A DNA stretch of 64,000 bases from assembly GCF_032271945.1 (NCBI RefSeq), contig NZ_CP130319.1, positions 885,001 through 949,000 on the forward strand, given 5' to 3'. Each line of letters opens with the position of its first letter. Position 1 is the stretch's first letter. The stretch comes from Paenibacillus sp. MBLB1832. GTDB taxonomy: Bacteria; Bacillota; Bacilli; Paenibacillales; NBRC-103111. Below the pieces are notes generated by a model that was given only the letters and a program-made list of their open reading frames with translations, searched no databases and was not told the origin of the DNA. Positions 51,312-60,630 of the stretch are shown in pieces. The position numbers and the translations under genes are program-made.

Positions 51312-52361
51312 ATGAAAAATGCAAAACTTTTGAAAACGCTTTCTATGGGATTGGTTTTGACAGTTGCACTGACAGGATGCGGGAGTACGAAAGATGAGCA
51401 GGCATCAAAACCTGCGAGCACTGAAGCTGCCAGCAAGACAGCTGCACCGAAGAAAGATCTCTCCGGTAAACTCGTTCTTTACACGGGTGCTGGTCCGGAA
51501 ATTACTGATCCGCTATTAGAAGGTTTTAAAAAGCAGTATCCGAACATCAAGCCTGAAATTGTAAAATCCGGTTCTGGGGAGCTGCTGGCGCGAATTAAAG
51601 CAGAGAAAGACAACCCAGGCGGCGACTTGCTGCTGGGCGGTGAGCCGTATTCTTTCGATATTCAGAAATCATTCTTCGAACCCTATGAATCACCGACAGA
51701 CAAGGAGATGATCCGCCAGGATCCGAATCACATCTGGCACATCTGGACGTTCATGCCGCAAGCGATTCTCGTTAACACGAAGCTTCTAAAAGATTCGAGC
51801 CAATGGCCGACATCGATCAAAGATTTGGCTGATCCGAAATGGAAAGCGCAAAAAATCGCATTCGCTGATCCAGGCAAATCTGGAACTGGCGCCGGCATAT
51901 TGAATGGCATCGTTTCCTTATACGATTGGGACTTCGTTCAGCAAATGCTGAAAAACGTAGAAGTGTCGCCAGGCTCTGACGCAATGTTCGCAGCGGTGAA
52001 AGACGGCGCAGTGCCAGTCGGTTTCATCAATGAAGACTTGGGCGCGAAGTGGGAACAAACGAATTTGCCTGTGAAAATGATTTTCCCATCTGACGGTGTA
52101 ACAAACGTGCTTGACTCGATGGCCATCATCAAAGGTGCTAAAGATATGGACAACGCCAAAGCATTTGTCGATTACATGGGTTCTAAGGAAGCGCATGAAA
52201 TTTTAAAAGATAAAATTCTTCGTCGTTCGACGCGCAAAGATGTTCAGCCTCCCGCAGGAATGCAAGATTTGAGCAAACTGAAAATGATCGAGAACAAACA
52301 GTTGTCCCGTGATGAACTTTCCACGAACTTCAATGATCGTCTTGAGAAAGCAAGAAAATAA
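51312..52361 (+). CDS. ABC transporter binding lipoprotein of the Fe/AfuA type
   Basis: A 349-residue lipoprotein. The signal peptide ends in the lipobox LTGC. The mature protein begins with DLSGKLVLYTGAGPEITDPL, typical of the FbpA/AfuA/phosphonate cluster, and includes DPGKSGTGAGILNGIVSLYD. This group binds ferric iron, thiamine derivatives, phosphonates or, in AfuA, hexose phosphates. The neighbours are sugar enzymes and there is no siderophore or Fur-box context, so a phosphorylated sugar is a better guess than iron. GGGAGG precedes the ATG. Confidence 0.87.
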   Translation: MKNAKLLKTLSMGLVLTVALTGCGSTKDEQASKPASTEAASKTAAPKKDLSGKLVLYTGAGPEITDPLLEGFKKQYPNIKPEIVKSGSGELLARIKAEKDNPGGDLLLGGEPYSFDIQKSFFEPYESPTDKEMIRQDPNHIWHIWTFMPQAILVNTKLLKDSSQWPTSIKDLADPKWKAQKIAFADPGKSGTGAGILNGIVSLYDWDFVQQMLKNVEVSPGSDAMFAAVKDGAVPVGFINEDLGAKWEQTNLPVKMIFPSDGVTNVLDSMAIIKGAKDMDNAKAFVDYMGSKEAHEILKDKILRRSTRKDVQPPAGMQDLSKLKMIENKQLSRDELSTNFNDRLEKARK

Positions 52362-52450
52362 GACGGAAAGATAGCGTAACCAAGACCTTCGTGCCAGCGG
52401 TAATTCACTGGCGCGAAGGGGAATTATAAGGGTTTGGAGGTCCTAGGTGG

Positions 52451-54130
52451 ATGGGTGGAAACTTACTTAAACAGAGCATAAACAAAACTGTCAGGGACCC
52501 GTGGATCATCTTTGCATTCGTTTGTATGATCGTGTCTGTCGGTTTCATATTTTATCCGCAGCTTCAAACGATCATGACTTCTTTTCAGAATAAGGAAGGC
52601 AGCGGGTTTACGTTCCATAATTTCATCGAGTTTTTCCAGAAGAAACGGTATACGACAGCCTTAATCAACAGCTTGCAAGTTGTGTTTTTTTCTACACTTC
52701 TTGCGTCAGCACTTGCGCTTCCGTTAGCTTATTTATTCTCCAAATTCGATTTCCGCTTTAAAAATACGACGTTAACGTTGATTACTATGGCATCGTCATC
52801 GCCGCCGTTTCTAGGGGCGTATGCCTGGGTTATTTTACTCGGGCGATACGGTGTATTAAATAAAATCATTGATAGCTGGTTCCATTACGATCTGAATTGG
52901 AAGCTTCGAGGCGAAGCCGGGGTTGTCTGGGTCATTATTTGGTTGATTTTCCCGCTGGTGTTTCTGCTTAGCTACGATTCGTTCTCTAGCCAGGACCCTT
53001 CCCTGAAGGAAGCCTCGATGAGTCTAGGTGCCAATAAACGCAAGACGTTGTGGCGGGTTGAAGTTCCGCTTGCCATGCCAGGCGTCATTACAGGATTGTT
53101 CATGGCGGCACTCGCTGCATTCTCGGATTTCGGTACACCAGCCATTATTGGCGGTGAGTTTCCCGTGATGCCGACGCTCGTTTACAGCGAATTTGTGAGT
53201 GAGGTCGGGGGCAATTTGAACATGGCATCGGCTGTCGGGGTCATCATGATTCTTGTTGCTTCGGTTGCGCTCATGATTCAAAGGTACTTGCTTGCGAAGA
53301 AGACGTACGCTTCAGTCTCTGCCAAACGGCCCCTTCTTGTTAAGGCGAGCAAAGGCATGAAAGCCGTGATTGGTTTATACATTGGTGCCATTATTAGCAT
53401 GTCCTTCCTACCGCATCTTACGCTGCTCGTTGTTTCCCTGATGAAGTGGAAATGGGGCATTCTGACGAACCAGTTCACGCTTGATAACTATGTGAATTTG
53501 TTCAAAAGTCACTTGGCTCCTATCGGCGTTAGCTTCATGCTTGGCTCTATGTCAACGTTGTTGGACGTTATTTTCGGTGTAGGTATCGCGTACTTGATCG
53601 TGCGCAAGCGGTACAAATTCATATCCAGCTTTGTCAACATTTCCATGATGGTTCCCTACATTATCCCAGGAACCGTACTGGCGATCGGATTTATCGTTGT
53701 GTTCAACAAACCGCCGGTCATATTGACAGGCACGTGGATCATCCTGGTGCTAGTTTCTTTCATCCGCAAGCTGCCCTTCTCGATCAAAAGCGCGGAATCC
53801 TCGCTCTATTTAGTACATAAGGCGCTTGAAGATGCGGCGCTGATGTGCGGAGCAAGACCGTTTACGGCTTTCAAAGACATCACGTTCAAGCTCATGATCG
53901 GAGGCGTCATTTCCGGGGCTACGCTTTCCTTTTTACAAATTATGACGGAGCTCAGCTCTACGTTGATTCTCTATAGACCGCCTTGGGTCACAATGCCCGT
54001 CGTCATTTTCCAAAATGCGATGACCGCAGGTGCCGACTTCGGTATCTCGGCTGCAATGGGGGTCGTGCTTATGACATGTATTTACGTCCCGCTACTGCTC
54101 GTTAACAAAAGTTCGCGCAAGAAAACATAG
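52451..54130 (+). CDS. ABC transporter permease, fused double-domain (FbpB/AfuB type)
   Basis: A 559-residue permease with about twelve helices. It is a duplicated protein with two EAA loops, KEASMSLGANKRKTLWRVEV near residue 190 and EDAALMCGARPFTAFKDITF near residue 470. Both half-channels are thus in one chain, which is usual for FbpB. GGAGG lies 10 bases before the ATG. It works with the binding protein and the ATPase flanking it. Confidence 0.92.
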   Translation: MGGNLLKQSINKTVRDPWIIFAFVCMIVSVGFIFYPQLQTIMTSFQNKEGSGFTFHNFIEFFQKKRYTTALINSLQVVFFSTLLASALALPLAYLFSKFDFRFKNTTLTLITMASSSPPFLGAYAWVILLGRYGVLNKIIDSWFHYDLNWKLRGEAGVVWVIIWLIFPLVFLLSYDSFSSQDPSLKEASMSLGANKRKTLWRVEVPLAMPGVITGLFMAALAAFSDFGTPAIIGGEFPVMPTLVYSEFVSEVGGNLNMASAVGVIMILVASVALMIQRYLLAKKTYASVSAKRPLLVKASKGMKAVIGLYIGAIISMSFLPHLTLLVVSLMKWKWGILTNQFTLDNYVNLFKSHLAPIGVSFMLGSMSTLLDVIFGVGIAYLIVRKRYKFISSFVNISMMVPYIIPGTVLAIGFIVVFNKPPVILTGTWIILVLVSFIRKLPFSIKSAESSLYLVHKALEDAALMCGARPFTAFKDITFKLMIGGVISGATLSFLQIMTELSSTLILYRPPWVTMPVVIFQNAMTAGADFGISAAMGVVLMTCIYVPLLLVNKSSRKKT

Positions 54131-54175
54131 AAAAGTGCTGTGAAAATAGCTAAGAACGGGTAAGGAGGATTACGA

Positions 54176-55219
54176 GTGAACGGTACGATCCAATCGACGC
54201 CAATTACGATTAAGCATATACGCAAAAGCTTCGGGGGCACTCCGATTCTGAAGGACATCTCGTTCGATATTCAGCCAGGGGAATTTTTTACCCTGCTCGG
54301 ATCGTCAGGCTGTGGCAAAACGACGCTGCTTCGCTGTATCGCAGGTTTCGAGAAAGCAGACAGCGGCAGTATCCTATTCGGTGACACGGATGTGCTTCCA
54401 CTCAATCCGTGGGAGAAAAATATCGGTTTCGTTTTCCAGAACTATGCGCTGTGGCCGCATATGACGATTTTCGAAAATATTGCGTACGGCTTAAAAATGC
54501 GCAAGATGGACAAGAAAACGATCCAGGAAAAGGTAGCCTGGGCGCTTGATTTGATCAATTTGAGCGGTGCAGAGGGCCGCTACCCAGGCGAGCTAAGCGG
54601 AGGGCAGCAGCAGCGTATTTCTATTGCACGTGCGCTCGTGCTTAATCCGCGCGTACTCTTGCTTGATGAGCCGCTCAGTAATCTGGATGCTAAGCTGCGG
54701 ATCAAAATGCGCAAAGATATCAAGGAAATTCAGAAGCGTCTTGGCATTACGTCGATCTATGTGACGCACGATCAAGAGGAAGCCTTAGAGCTATCTGACC
54801 GAATCGCCGTCATGGAGAAAGGCAACGTCATGCAGGTCGGCACTCCTGAGGAGATCTACGAGACACCAGCGAACAGCTTCACAGCTAACTTCGTCGGCCG
54901 CAGCAACCAGATTCCAGGGACGATTCGCGGAGGGACGTTTTACGCGCTTGGTGAAACCCCTATTCCGCTTCGCGGCCTGAATCGCAAGGATGGAGACACA
55001 CTTCTCTGTTTCCGCCCTGAAAATGTTAGGGTGTCTGATTCTTTACATGGGTTTCATGTAAAAGCGTTGGAATCGAGTTACCGTGGTAACTTCGTACAAG
55101 GCACGGTTTCATTAAGCGATAATGTCAGCTTCCTAGTGGACTGGCGAGAAAGAATAGAAGAAGGCAGAGCTCTCTCCGTCGAGATCTCCAAATACCTCTT
55201 CTATGATGAGGAGAAATAA
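54176..55219 (+). CDS. ABC transporter ATP-binding protein (FbpC/PotA type)
   Basis: A 347-residue ATPase: Walker A LLGSSGCGKTTLLRCI, Q-loop FVFQNYALWPHM, signature LSGGQQQRISIARAL, Walker B VLLLDEPLSNLD and the switch HDQEEALELSDRI. A C-terminal TOBE-like regulatory domain follows (from about 240). TAAGGAGG precedes the GTG start. The stop overlaps the next start by one base (TAATG), so the isomerase gene is coupled to it. Confidence 0.94.
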   Translation: MNGTIQSTPITIKHIRKSFGGTPILKDISFDIQPGEFFTLLGSSGCGKTTLLRCIAGFEKADSGSILFGDTDVLPLNPWEKNIGFVFQNYALWPHMTIFENIAYGLKMRKMDKKTIQEKVAWALDLINLSGAEGRYPGELSGGQQQRISIARALVLNPRVLLLDEPLSNLDAKLRIKMRKDIKEIQKRLGITSIYVTHDQEEALELSDRIAVMEKGNVMQVGTPEEIYETPANSFTANFVGRSNQIPGTIRGGTFYALGETPIPLRGLNRKDGDTLLCFRPENVRVSDSLHGFHVKALESSYRGNFVQGTVSLSDNVSFLVDWRERIEEGRALSVEISKYLFYDEEK

Positions 55220-56151
55220 TGAACGCTAAAGGAATAGGCATTAGCCTCAACGCCGACATGGTGAACGGGGATTTGGAAGCGCTGGAGAAGCATATCGGCT
55301 ATATCGTGGACGCGGGAAGCGATTACGTCGAACTGATCATGCACGGACTGGATGTCGTCATCGACGGCAAGGTTCATCCGAAACGTTTGGAGCGCGTTCG
55401 CGCGGTTTTGGCCAAATTCCAGGTCGGCTATACGATGCATTTGCCCTACGAACTCAACTTGATGTCGCTTGAAAAGGGTGACGATTATTACCGCTGCTTT
55501 GAAGCGGGAATTGAGCTTTCAGCAGCGCTCGGTTGCAAGACGATCGTGTATCACAGTTCATTTGCTCAACTGACAGAAGCGAATATGCCGCAATATTATG
55601 CGAAGTACGGCAAGTTGTACCGCGAAGAGCTGTTCGCTATTTTGGCGGAAGAAGATGTGAAGCGTCTACGTGAGCTGGGTCTTATGGCGCAGCGCTACGG
55701 GATCACGATCGGGATAGAAAATAACATTTGGTACGATATCAAAAATGAATACACATACGGGATTCGCCCGCAACAAGTTGTCGAGCATATTAAGCGAATC
55801 GGGCTGGACAATGTCGGCATGACGTTGGATATCGGTCATTGCTATCTGACTTCGATTGCTTACAGCTACGATTTCAAACAAGCGATCATCGATGCACTTC
55901 CGTATGTGAAGCATCTGCATGTGCACGATAATTTCGGCAAATTGAAAGATGCCAAGACGTATATGAGCAATTTGCCTTACGGCTACGGTGATCTGCATCT
56001 GCCTGTCGGATGGGGATCCATCCCTTACGCCGAAGTGTTCCAATGGATTACTAGTTATACGGGGATCGTGAACATGGAGATCGAATTCCGACTGTATCCG
56101 CATTTCCAAGAATCTGTAGAGGAAATGAAAACGTTGTTAGCGCAAAAATAG
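55219..56151 (+). CDS. Sugar phosphate isomerase/epimerase (xylose isomerase-like TIM barrel)
   Basis: A 310-residue AP-endonuclease-2/xylose-isomerase-fold protein. Candidate metal ligands are Glu in GIGIENNIWYD, Asp and His in MTLDIGHCY, His in HLHVHDNFG and Glu near the end in IVNMEIEFRLYP. It starts with GIGISLNADMVNGDLEALEK. It probably interconverts a keto and an aldo sugar or epimerises a sugar acid; the substrate is unknown. The start overlaps the ATPase stop. Confidence 0.85.
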   Translation: MNAKGIGISLNADMVNGDLEALEKHIGYIVDAGSDYVELIMHGLDVVIDGKVHPKRLERVRAVLAKFQVGYTMHLPYELNLMSLEKGDDYYRCFEAGIELSAALGCKTIVYHSSFAQLTEANMPQYYAKYGKLYREELFAILAEEDVKRLRELGLMAQRYGITIGIENNIWYDIKNEYTYGIRPQQVVEHIKRIGLDNVGMTLDIGHCYLTSIAYSYDFKQAIIDALPYVKHLHVHDNFGKLKDAKTYMSNLPYGYGDLHLPVGWGSIPYAEVFQWITSYTGIVNMEIEFRLYPHFQESVEEMKTLLAQK

Positions 56152-56168
56152 GTCGAAGGAGATGACAG

Positions 56169-57101
56169 ATGGTGAACGTGGATGTTCTTGTATGCGGCCC
56201 CATCTTCACGGATATTGTGTTCTCAAACGTTCCGCGGATGCCGAAGCCTGGGGAAGAAGTATATGGGCAAGGCTTTGAATTTACGTGTGGAGGCAGTACG
56301 TACATTACTTCTGTCGCCATGGCGCGACTTGGTATGAAAATCGCGGTAGCGGCGCCGCTTGGCAATGACTTCTTGAGTCAATTCACGAAGGATCAATTGC
56401 AACGCGAGGGTTTGACTGCGGACTATTCGTACATCGTCGATCGACCGATGAGGCAGGTGACCGCGGCGATTAACACAGAGGGCGATCGCGCTTTCGTAAC
56501 GTTCCAAGACCAGCTGGATGAAGCGGGGTATCAGCAGCATTTGCTTGCGTTGCTCGATACGATGGATGCCTCGATGCTAATCGTGAATGCGAAGCCAGAG
56601 TTCGTGCCTGTGATCGAAAAGGCACGCAGCAAAGGGATGTCCATCGTACTGGACATCGGATGGGATGACGAGTGGATCTACAGCCGGGCGTTGAAGCAGT
56701 TGCTGCAGCTGGGGCACTATTTTACGCCGAATCTGGCAGAGGCTTTGGCCATTACGGGGAAATCTACGGCTGAAGAAGCGCTGGATGTGCTCTGCGGCAT
56801 TGTAGAGACGCCGATTGTTAAGCTGGGAGCGGCGGGAGCGATTTATCCGACCGTGGAAGGCGTTGGGCGCATTGTAGGCAAGCCTGTTGAATCGCCGGTC
56901 GATACGACGGGCGCAGGGGACAATTTTTTGGCTGGCGTATTAACGGGTGTTCTAAAAGGCTGGGGACTGGAAGAAGCGATTCAGCTTGGTAACTACTGCG
57001 GTGGTCAATCGGTGCTGGGTATCGGCGGTACGGCAGCTTCGCCAACATGGGAGCAAGTGAAAACGGAATTCATTCATCAGCTAGGGGGAGACGGAAGATG
57101 A
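56169..57101 (+). CDS. PfkB-family carbohydrate kinase
   Basis: A 310-residue ribokinase-fold kinase. It has the N-terminal PfkB pattern PGEEVYGQGFEFTCGGSTYI and the C-terminal signature DTTGAGDNFLAGVL with the catalytic Asp and anion hole. It would phosphorylate the hexose or pentose released inside the cell, using ATP. AAGGAGATGACAG precedes the ATG. Its stop overlaps the GH4 start (ATGA). Confidence 0.9.
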   Translation: MVNVDVLVCGPIFTDIVFSNVPRMPKPGEEVYGQGFEFTCGGSTYITSVAMARLGMKIAVAAPLGNDFLSQFTKDQLQREGLTADYSYIVDRPMRQVTAAINTEGDRAFVTFQDQLDEAGYQQHLLALLDTMDASMLIVNAKPEFVPVIEKARSKGMSIVLDIGWDDEWIYSRALKQLLQLGHYFTPNLAEALAITGKSTAEEALDVLCGIVETPIVKLGAAGAIYPTVEGVGRIVGKPVESPVDTTGAGDNFLAGVLTGVLKGWGLEEAIQLGNYCGGQSVLGIGGTAASPTWEQVKTEFIHQLGGDGR

Positions 57102-58474
57102 AATTAGCGATATTAGGTGGAGCAGGGATGAGAACCGCGCTTCTCGTTAATGGCTTGGTAAGACATTCCGAGGAGCTTCAATTCGATGAGGTAGCGCTTT
57201 ATGACAACGATGAAGAACGTCTGATGATTATGGGGCGTTTGTCCGAATATATTGCGAAGACGAAGGATGCGCCATTCCGAGTCACGTTTACGACAGATGT
57301 GCGTGAAGCATTGACGGGGGCAGATTTCATTTTCTCCGCCGTTCGTGTCGGTCAAGAGGAAAGCCGTGTTCACGATGAGCGTGTGGCTCTGAAACACGGG
57401 GTATTGGGTCAGGAAACGACGGGGCCAGGCGGATTCGCGATGGCACTGCGGACGATTCCCGTCATGATCGAGTATTCCCGCATCATTAACGAAGTGTGTC
57501 CGAATGCGTGGCTGCTCAACTTCAGTAACCCGTCCGGGTTGCTCGCGCAAGCATTGAACACCTACGGACAGTGTAAAACGATCGGGATTTGCGATGCGCA
57601 CGCTGGCATGAAGAACGCGCTTAGCAAGTTTTTGAAGGTGCATTTTTCCCGCTTGCAAGTGGATTATTTCGGTCTAAATCATTTGGGCTGGATTCCGCGC
57701 GTGTATATGGATGGGGTAGACCAGCTTCCGATGATCTTGGATCGTTTCGAAGAGCTTGCCAAAGGCGCGCACGTATTCAGCTTCTTCGAGCCTGAGCTGA
57801 TCCGCAACATCGGGATGCTGCCAAACGAGTACTTATACTATTTCTATTATCATGATCTATCCGTCCGCAACATTCTGGAAACCGGTGAAACGCGCGGCGA
57901 GCAGATTGTAAAGCTGAATCGTCCACTGTTCGCCCGCATTGCGCCGCTGATCCGCGAAGGCAAGTTGGCTGAAGCGTGGAAGGATTACAACGAAACCTTG
58001 GATAAGCGCTCCAGCACCTATATGTCGCGTGAAACGTCCGGCGCTTTACACAACATTCATGAGCATGAAGCGGAAGCATTCAACCAATTCGAGGAAGAAG
58101 GCTACGAAGGGCTCGCGATCAATGTGATCAAGGGTATCCACTTGAACAAACAGCAGGTGCTGACGCTCAACGTACCGAACCGCGGCACCATTGCAGGCCT
58201 GAAAGACGACGATGTCGTCGAAGTGCCCTGCATCGTGAACAAGAACGGTCCGACGCCGCTTACCGTAGGGACTGTGCCAGATCTGGCGATGTCGCTGATC
58301 CAGCCAGTTAAAACGTACGAGCGCTTCGCAGTCGAAGCCGCCGTCAAAGGCGACTATCAGGCGGCATTGAACGCGTTGACTGTGCATCCGTTGGTACCGT
58401 CGTTTACGGTTGCCAAGTCGATGATGGACGAATATTTGCAGGTACATAAGAAGTACTTGCCGCAATTTCAATAA
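57098..58474 (+). CDS. GH4-family glycosidase (6-phospho-glucosidase/galacturonidase type)
   Basis: About 458 residues. The N-terminal NAD fold is MKLAILGGAGMRTALLV; further blocks are GQETTGPGGFAMALRTIP, LLNFSNPSGLLAQAL, the Cys/His pair in GICDAHAGM and YFGLNHLGWIPRVYMDG, which in GH4 bind the catalytic Mn. GH4 enzymes use NAD+ and a redox mechanism and many cut 6-phospho-glycosides. The ATG at 57098 is preceded by GGGGGAGACGG and overlaps the kinase stop. A strong terminator ends the operon. Confidence 0.9.
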   Translation: MKLAILGGAGMRTALLVNGLVRHSEELQFDEVALYDNDEERLMIMGRLSEYIAKTKDAPFRVTFTTDVREALTGADFIFSAVRVGQEESRVHDERVALKHGVLGQETTGPGGFAMALRTIPVMIEYSRIINEVCPNAWLLNFSNPSGLLAQALNTYGQCKTIGICDAHAGMKNALSKFLKVHFSRLQVDYFGLNHLGWIPRVYMDGVDQLPMILDRFEELAKGAHVFSFFEPELIRNIGMLPNEYLYYFYYHDLSVRNILETGETRGEQIVKLNRPLFARIAPLIREGKLAEAWKDYNETLDKRSSTYMSRETSGALHNIHEHEAEAFNQFEEEGYEGLAINVIKGIHLNKQQVLTLNVPNRGTIAGLKDDDVVEVPCIVNKNGPTPLTVGTVPDLAMSLIQPVKTYERFAVEAAVKGDYQAALNALTVHPLVPSFTVAKSMMDEYLQVHKKYLPQFQ

Positions 58475-58481
58475 AGTGTAG

Positions 58482-58511
58482 AAGCAGTTTGCCTCGGCAA
58501 ACTGCTTTTTT
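58482..58511 (+). terminator. Rho-independent terminator
   Basis: AAGCAGTTTGCC, loop TC, GGCAAACTGCTT and TTTTT; a perfect stem. Confidence 0.93.
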
Positions 58512-58646
58512 AGTCGAAAAAATCGACTAACTCGCCGCAGAGTGGCTTCAATTAACTGAGACGATAAGTTGGTCGGGTAACTTGAAACTTTTTCCATTCG
58601 CAACCGTCTACTAGATAAGTTCGATATCCCGAAGGAGGCACCGCCT

Positions 58647-59276
58647 GTGAAAAAATTCATGCTTGGTTTATTGTGCGGTATTGGTTTGACGGCTTCGACG
58701 GCTGTGTTGGCATCCGAGACCATTTCAGCTTACTTGTTCCCAGCAACATTTGAGATTAACGGGAAGAGCAAGGAGTTGGACAGCGAGTACAAAGTGTTAA
58801 ATTACAATAATCATGCCTATGTGCCGATTCGTTTTATCTCTGAGAGTCTGGGTTTAGGCGTTCGGTATATCGATAGGGATCGGGTGATTTCGATTAGCAA
58901 TGAACCGACGAATGCAGATGAAACGGCGAGGAAAGTATGGCTGACCCAATATCGTTTGAATGTTGGGAATGATGAAGTGTATGTCCGAAGCATCCTGGGC
59001 GCACCGTACGCAGAACGAACAAATGATGACAATCAACAAGCGGTGTGGCGGTATGATTTTGCGGCAGCCTCTGACTACCAGTATAACGGGCTATCGATTG
59101 ATCTCGAGGGGTTGAAGGAAGGCAAAGTGAACGGCCAGCTTATTATTCATTGGTCTGACGATGGCAAGGTAAATCGAATTGAACTTTGGGCCTCCCAAGG
59201 TACGGGAACGAATAGGCAAATCTACACGCATTATGTCTATCCAGACGGCTCGACGGGTGGGGCGCTTTACGAATAG
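58647..59276 (+). CDS. Exported protein with copper-amine-oxidase-like stalk domain
   Basis: A 209-residue secreted protein. The signal peptide (KKFMLGLLCGIGLTASTAV, cleavage after VLA) is followed by a stalk domain of the CuAO N1-like type (FEINGKSKELDSEYKVLNYN, then HAYVPIRFISESLGLGVRYI), which is common in Paenibacillus surface proteins. The C-terminal 110 residues are not recognised; they include GNDEVYVRSILGAPYAERTN. No S-layer anchor is seen. AGGAGGCACCGCC precedes the GTG. Confidence 0.8.
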   Translation: MKKFMLGLLCGIGLTASTAVLASETISAYLFPATFEINGKSKELDSEYKVLNYNNHAYVPIRFISESLGLGVRYIDRDRVISISNEPTNADETARKVWLTQYRLNVGNDEVYVRSILGAPYAERTNDDNQQAVWRYDFAAASDYQYNGLSIDLEGLKEGKVNGQLIIHWSDDGKVNRIELWASQGTGTNRQIYTHYVYPDGSTGGALYE

Positions 59277-59282
59277 TCAGAT

Positions 59283-59501
59283 TTGACACAGGATGTGTCA
59301 CTGGTCACGTATGACGTGCTGAACTTGAATCGCAAGCTGAAGCTGAATGTGACGGGTGTTAATCAGCCCTTCTATGACATGGGGCGGGCGGCGGCCATGC
59401 TGCTGATGAACGCATTGAACGGGAAGGATCATTTCGCGGTGCAGGGTCAAATCTGCCCAGCGGAGATCCACAACGGTACGACAACTACAGAAGTGAAGTA
59501 G
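59283..59501 (+). pseudogene. 3' remnant of a LacI-family regulator
   Basis: About 72 residues read DVSLVTYDVLNLNRKL, PFYDMGRAAAMLLMNALNG and a short end. That is the last part of the periplasmic-binding-protein-like domain of LacI regulators, where D...V...D, then P..EMG..A...L usually occurs. The DNA-binding domain and most of the ligand domain are missing, and no ribosome binding site precedes it. It begins 6 bases after the stalk-gene stop, so it is a fragment rather than a gene. Confidence 0.65.
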
Positions 59502-59531
59502 CGGCCTCATCTTGTTATTTTGAGGTTGTCA

Positions 59532-60254
59532 TTAAGGGGTGGGTACTGCAATGTGTGGGAATTTAGCTTTAAAATCAGCTTCCCCTAACTCAGAGTAAAG
59601 ATAATCGATTAAATCTAGTTTTGTAAGCATATCTTGGACATCGAATGAGTCGTTTCTAATGGCTGTGGTAATTACAGCGATATCATCGACGATACCCATG
59701 TCACCGTCAATCGATAGAATATATTGACAACCGAAGTTTATTGCAATTGTTGAAATCATGAAATCTGCCGATCCTAAGGGGACGACACAAGGAATGGTCA
59801 ATATTTCATCAATGACTGTTTCCGTGCTCTCAATAAGCATGGCATTATTTATGGCAGGTTTTATTTTGCTAAGCGCAAGTGAGCTATAGTTTTTTAATGT
59901 CTCAGGCTCTGTTTTTAAGACCCTACTGCTCCACGTGTTTTTAAAACTATTCATCTTTGTTCGCTTTACATGGTGAGATTGAATACCATTTGCTGTTTCA
60001 AAAGCGAGATATTCATCGTCAATATACAAGACTCGCGCTAATGAGTTTAAAAGCTCAACAAGAACTACTTCCGAGTAACAAAGAATAACATTGTTTTTGA
60101 TTAAGTAGGAGATAAGACAAAAACATGCTAAATGCTTTTCGTGTTTATCGTATAGATAAGCAACCCATAAATTAGTATCAAGAAAAAAAGCATCGTTCCC
60201 TGAAGTTGATAGGGGAACGACACTGTTTCCAAAATCTATATTGGATAGAGGCAT
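59532..60254 (-). CDS. PIN-domain-like protein, possible toxin
   Basis: A 240-residue protein. The start has FFLDTNLWVAYLYDKHEKH, with the first PIN Asp. SEVVLVELLNSL gives the conserved Glu, and GSADFMISTIAINFGCQYIL and SIDGDMG give the later Asp residues. Four acidic residues of this kind bind metal in PIN ribonucleases, which are the toxins of many toxin-antitoxin pairs. The gene is AT-rich against its neighbours. Its start lies 3 bases after the stop of a small upstream gene, a toxin-antitoxin-like arrangement. No other partner is seen. Confidence 0.65.
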   Translation of the reverse strand: MPLSNIDFGNSVVPLSTSGNDAFFLDTNLWVAYLYDKHEKHLACFCLISYLIKNNVILCYSEVVLVELLNSLARVLYIDDEYLAFETANGIQSHHVKRTKMNSFKNTWSSRVLKTEPETLKNYSSLALSKIKPAINNAMLIESTETVIDEILTIPCVVPLGSADFMISTIAINFGCQYILSIDGDMGIVDDIAVITTAIRNDSFDVQDMLTKLDLIDYLYSELGEADFKAKFPHIAVPTP

Positions 60255-60257
60255 AGT

Positions 60258-60434
60258 CTACTGTTTGCCTCTTACTTCTCTGCATATTTCATCCGTATCA
60301 ATGATGTAATTGGTTTTAACGGATCCCCCAGCTTTAAGAAGTTCTCGTTTCTTCTCAGGAGTTAGTTGTTTTTTCTTTTCCGCGATTTTTGCAAGAGTTG
60401 CTGGTGACATCTCGATTCCTCTCCTTTTTTTCAT
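60258..60434 (-). CDS. Small basic protein, possible antitoxin
   Basis: A 58-residue protein, Lys/Arg-rich in the first half (MKKRRGIEMSPATLAKIAEK) and ending in NYIIDTDEICREVRGKQ. GGGAGGTG lies about 5 bases before the ATG at 60434; a start at 60470 has no site. The order, small gene first and PIN gene 3 bases later, and the basic N terminus with an acidic stretch fit an antitoxin, but no known antitoxin fold is recognised. Confidence 0.5.
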   Translation of the reverse strand: MKKRRGIEMSPATLAKIAEKKKQLTPEKKRELLKAGGSVKTNYIIDTDEICREVRGKQ

Positions 60435-60630
60435 GAAACACCTCCCAAATAAGCGTAAAGGATGCATCATGAAAAGTGTGTTACATTGTAGTTTAAGATC
60501 AAAAATATTACAGACAAATTGTGAGAAATTCTGTCATTTTAGTATAACATACTTTTTTAAAAAGTAGGAATAATTTTCCTCTGAATTGAATATACTATTA
60601 GGTTATTGCTATATTTCTATTAGCGTGGTA

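Noticed and set aside
51312..55219. Ferric iron importer as the default reading of the FbpABC-like genes
   Set aside because: No Fur-like box was seen at the promoter, and the operon continues with three carbohydrate enzymes; a sugar-type substrate fits better, though iron is not excluded.
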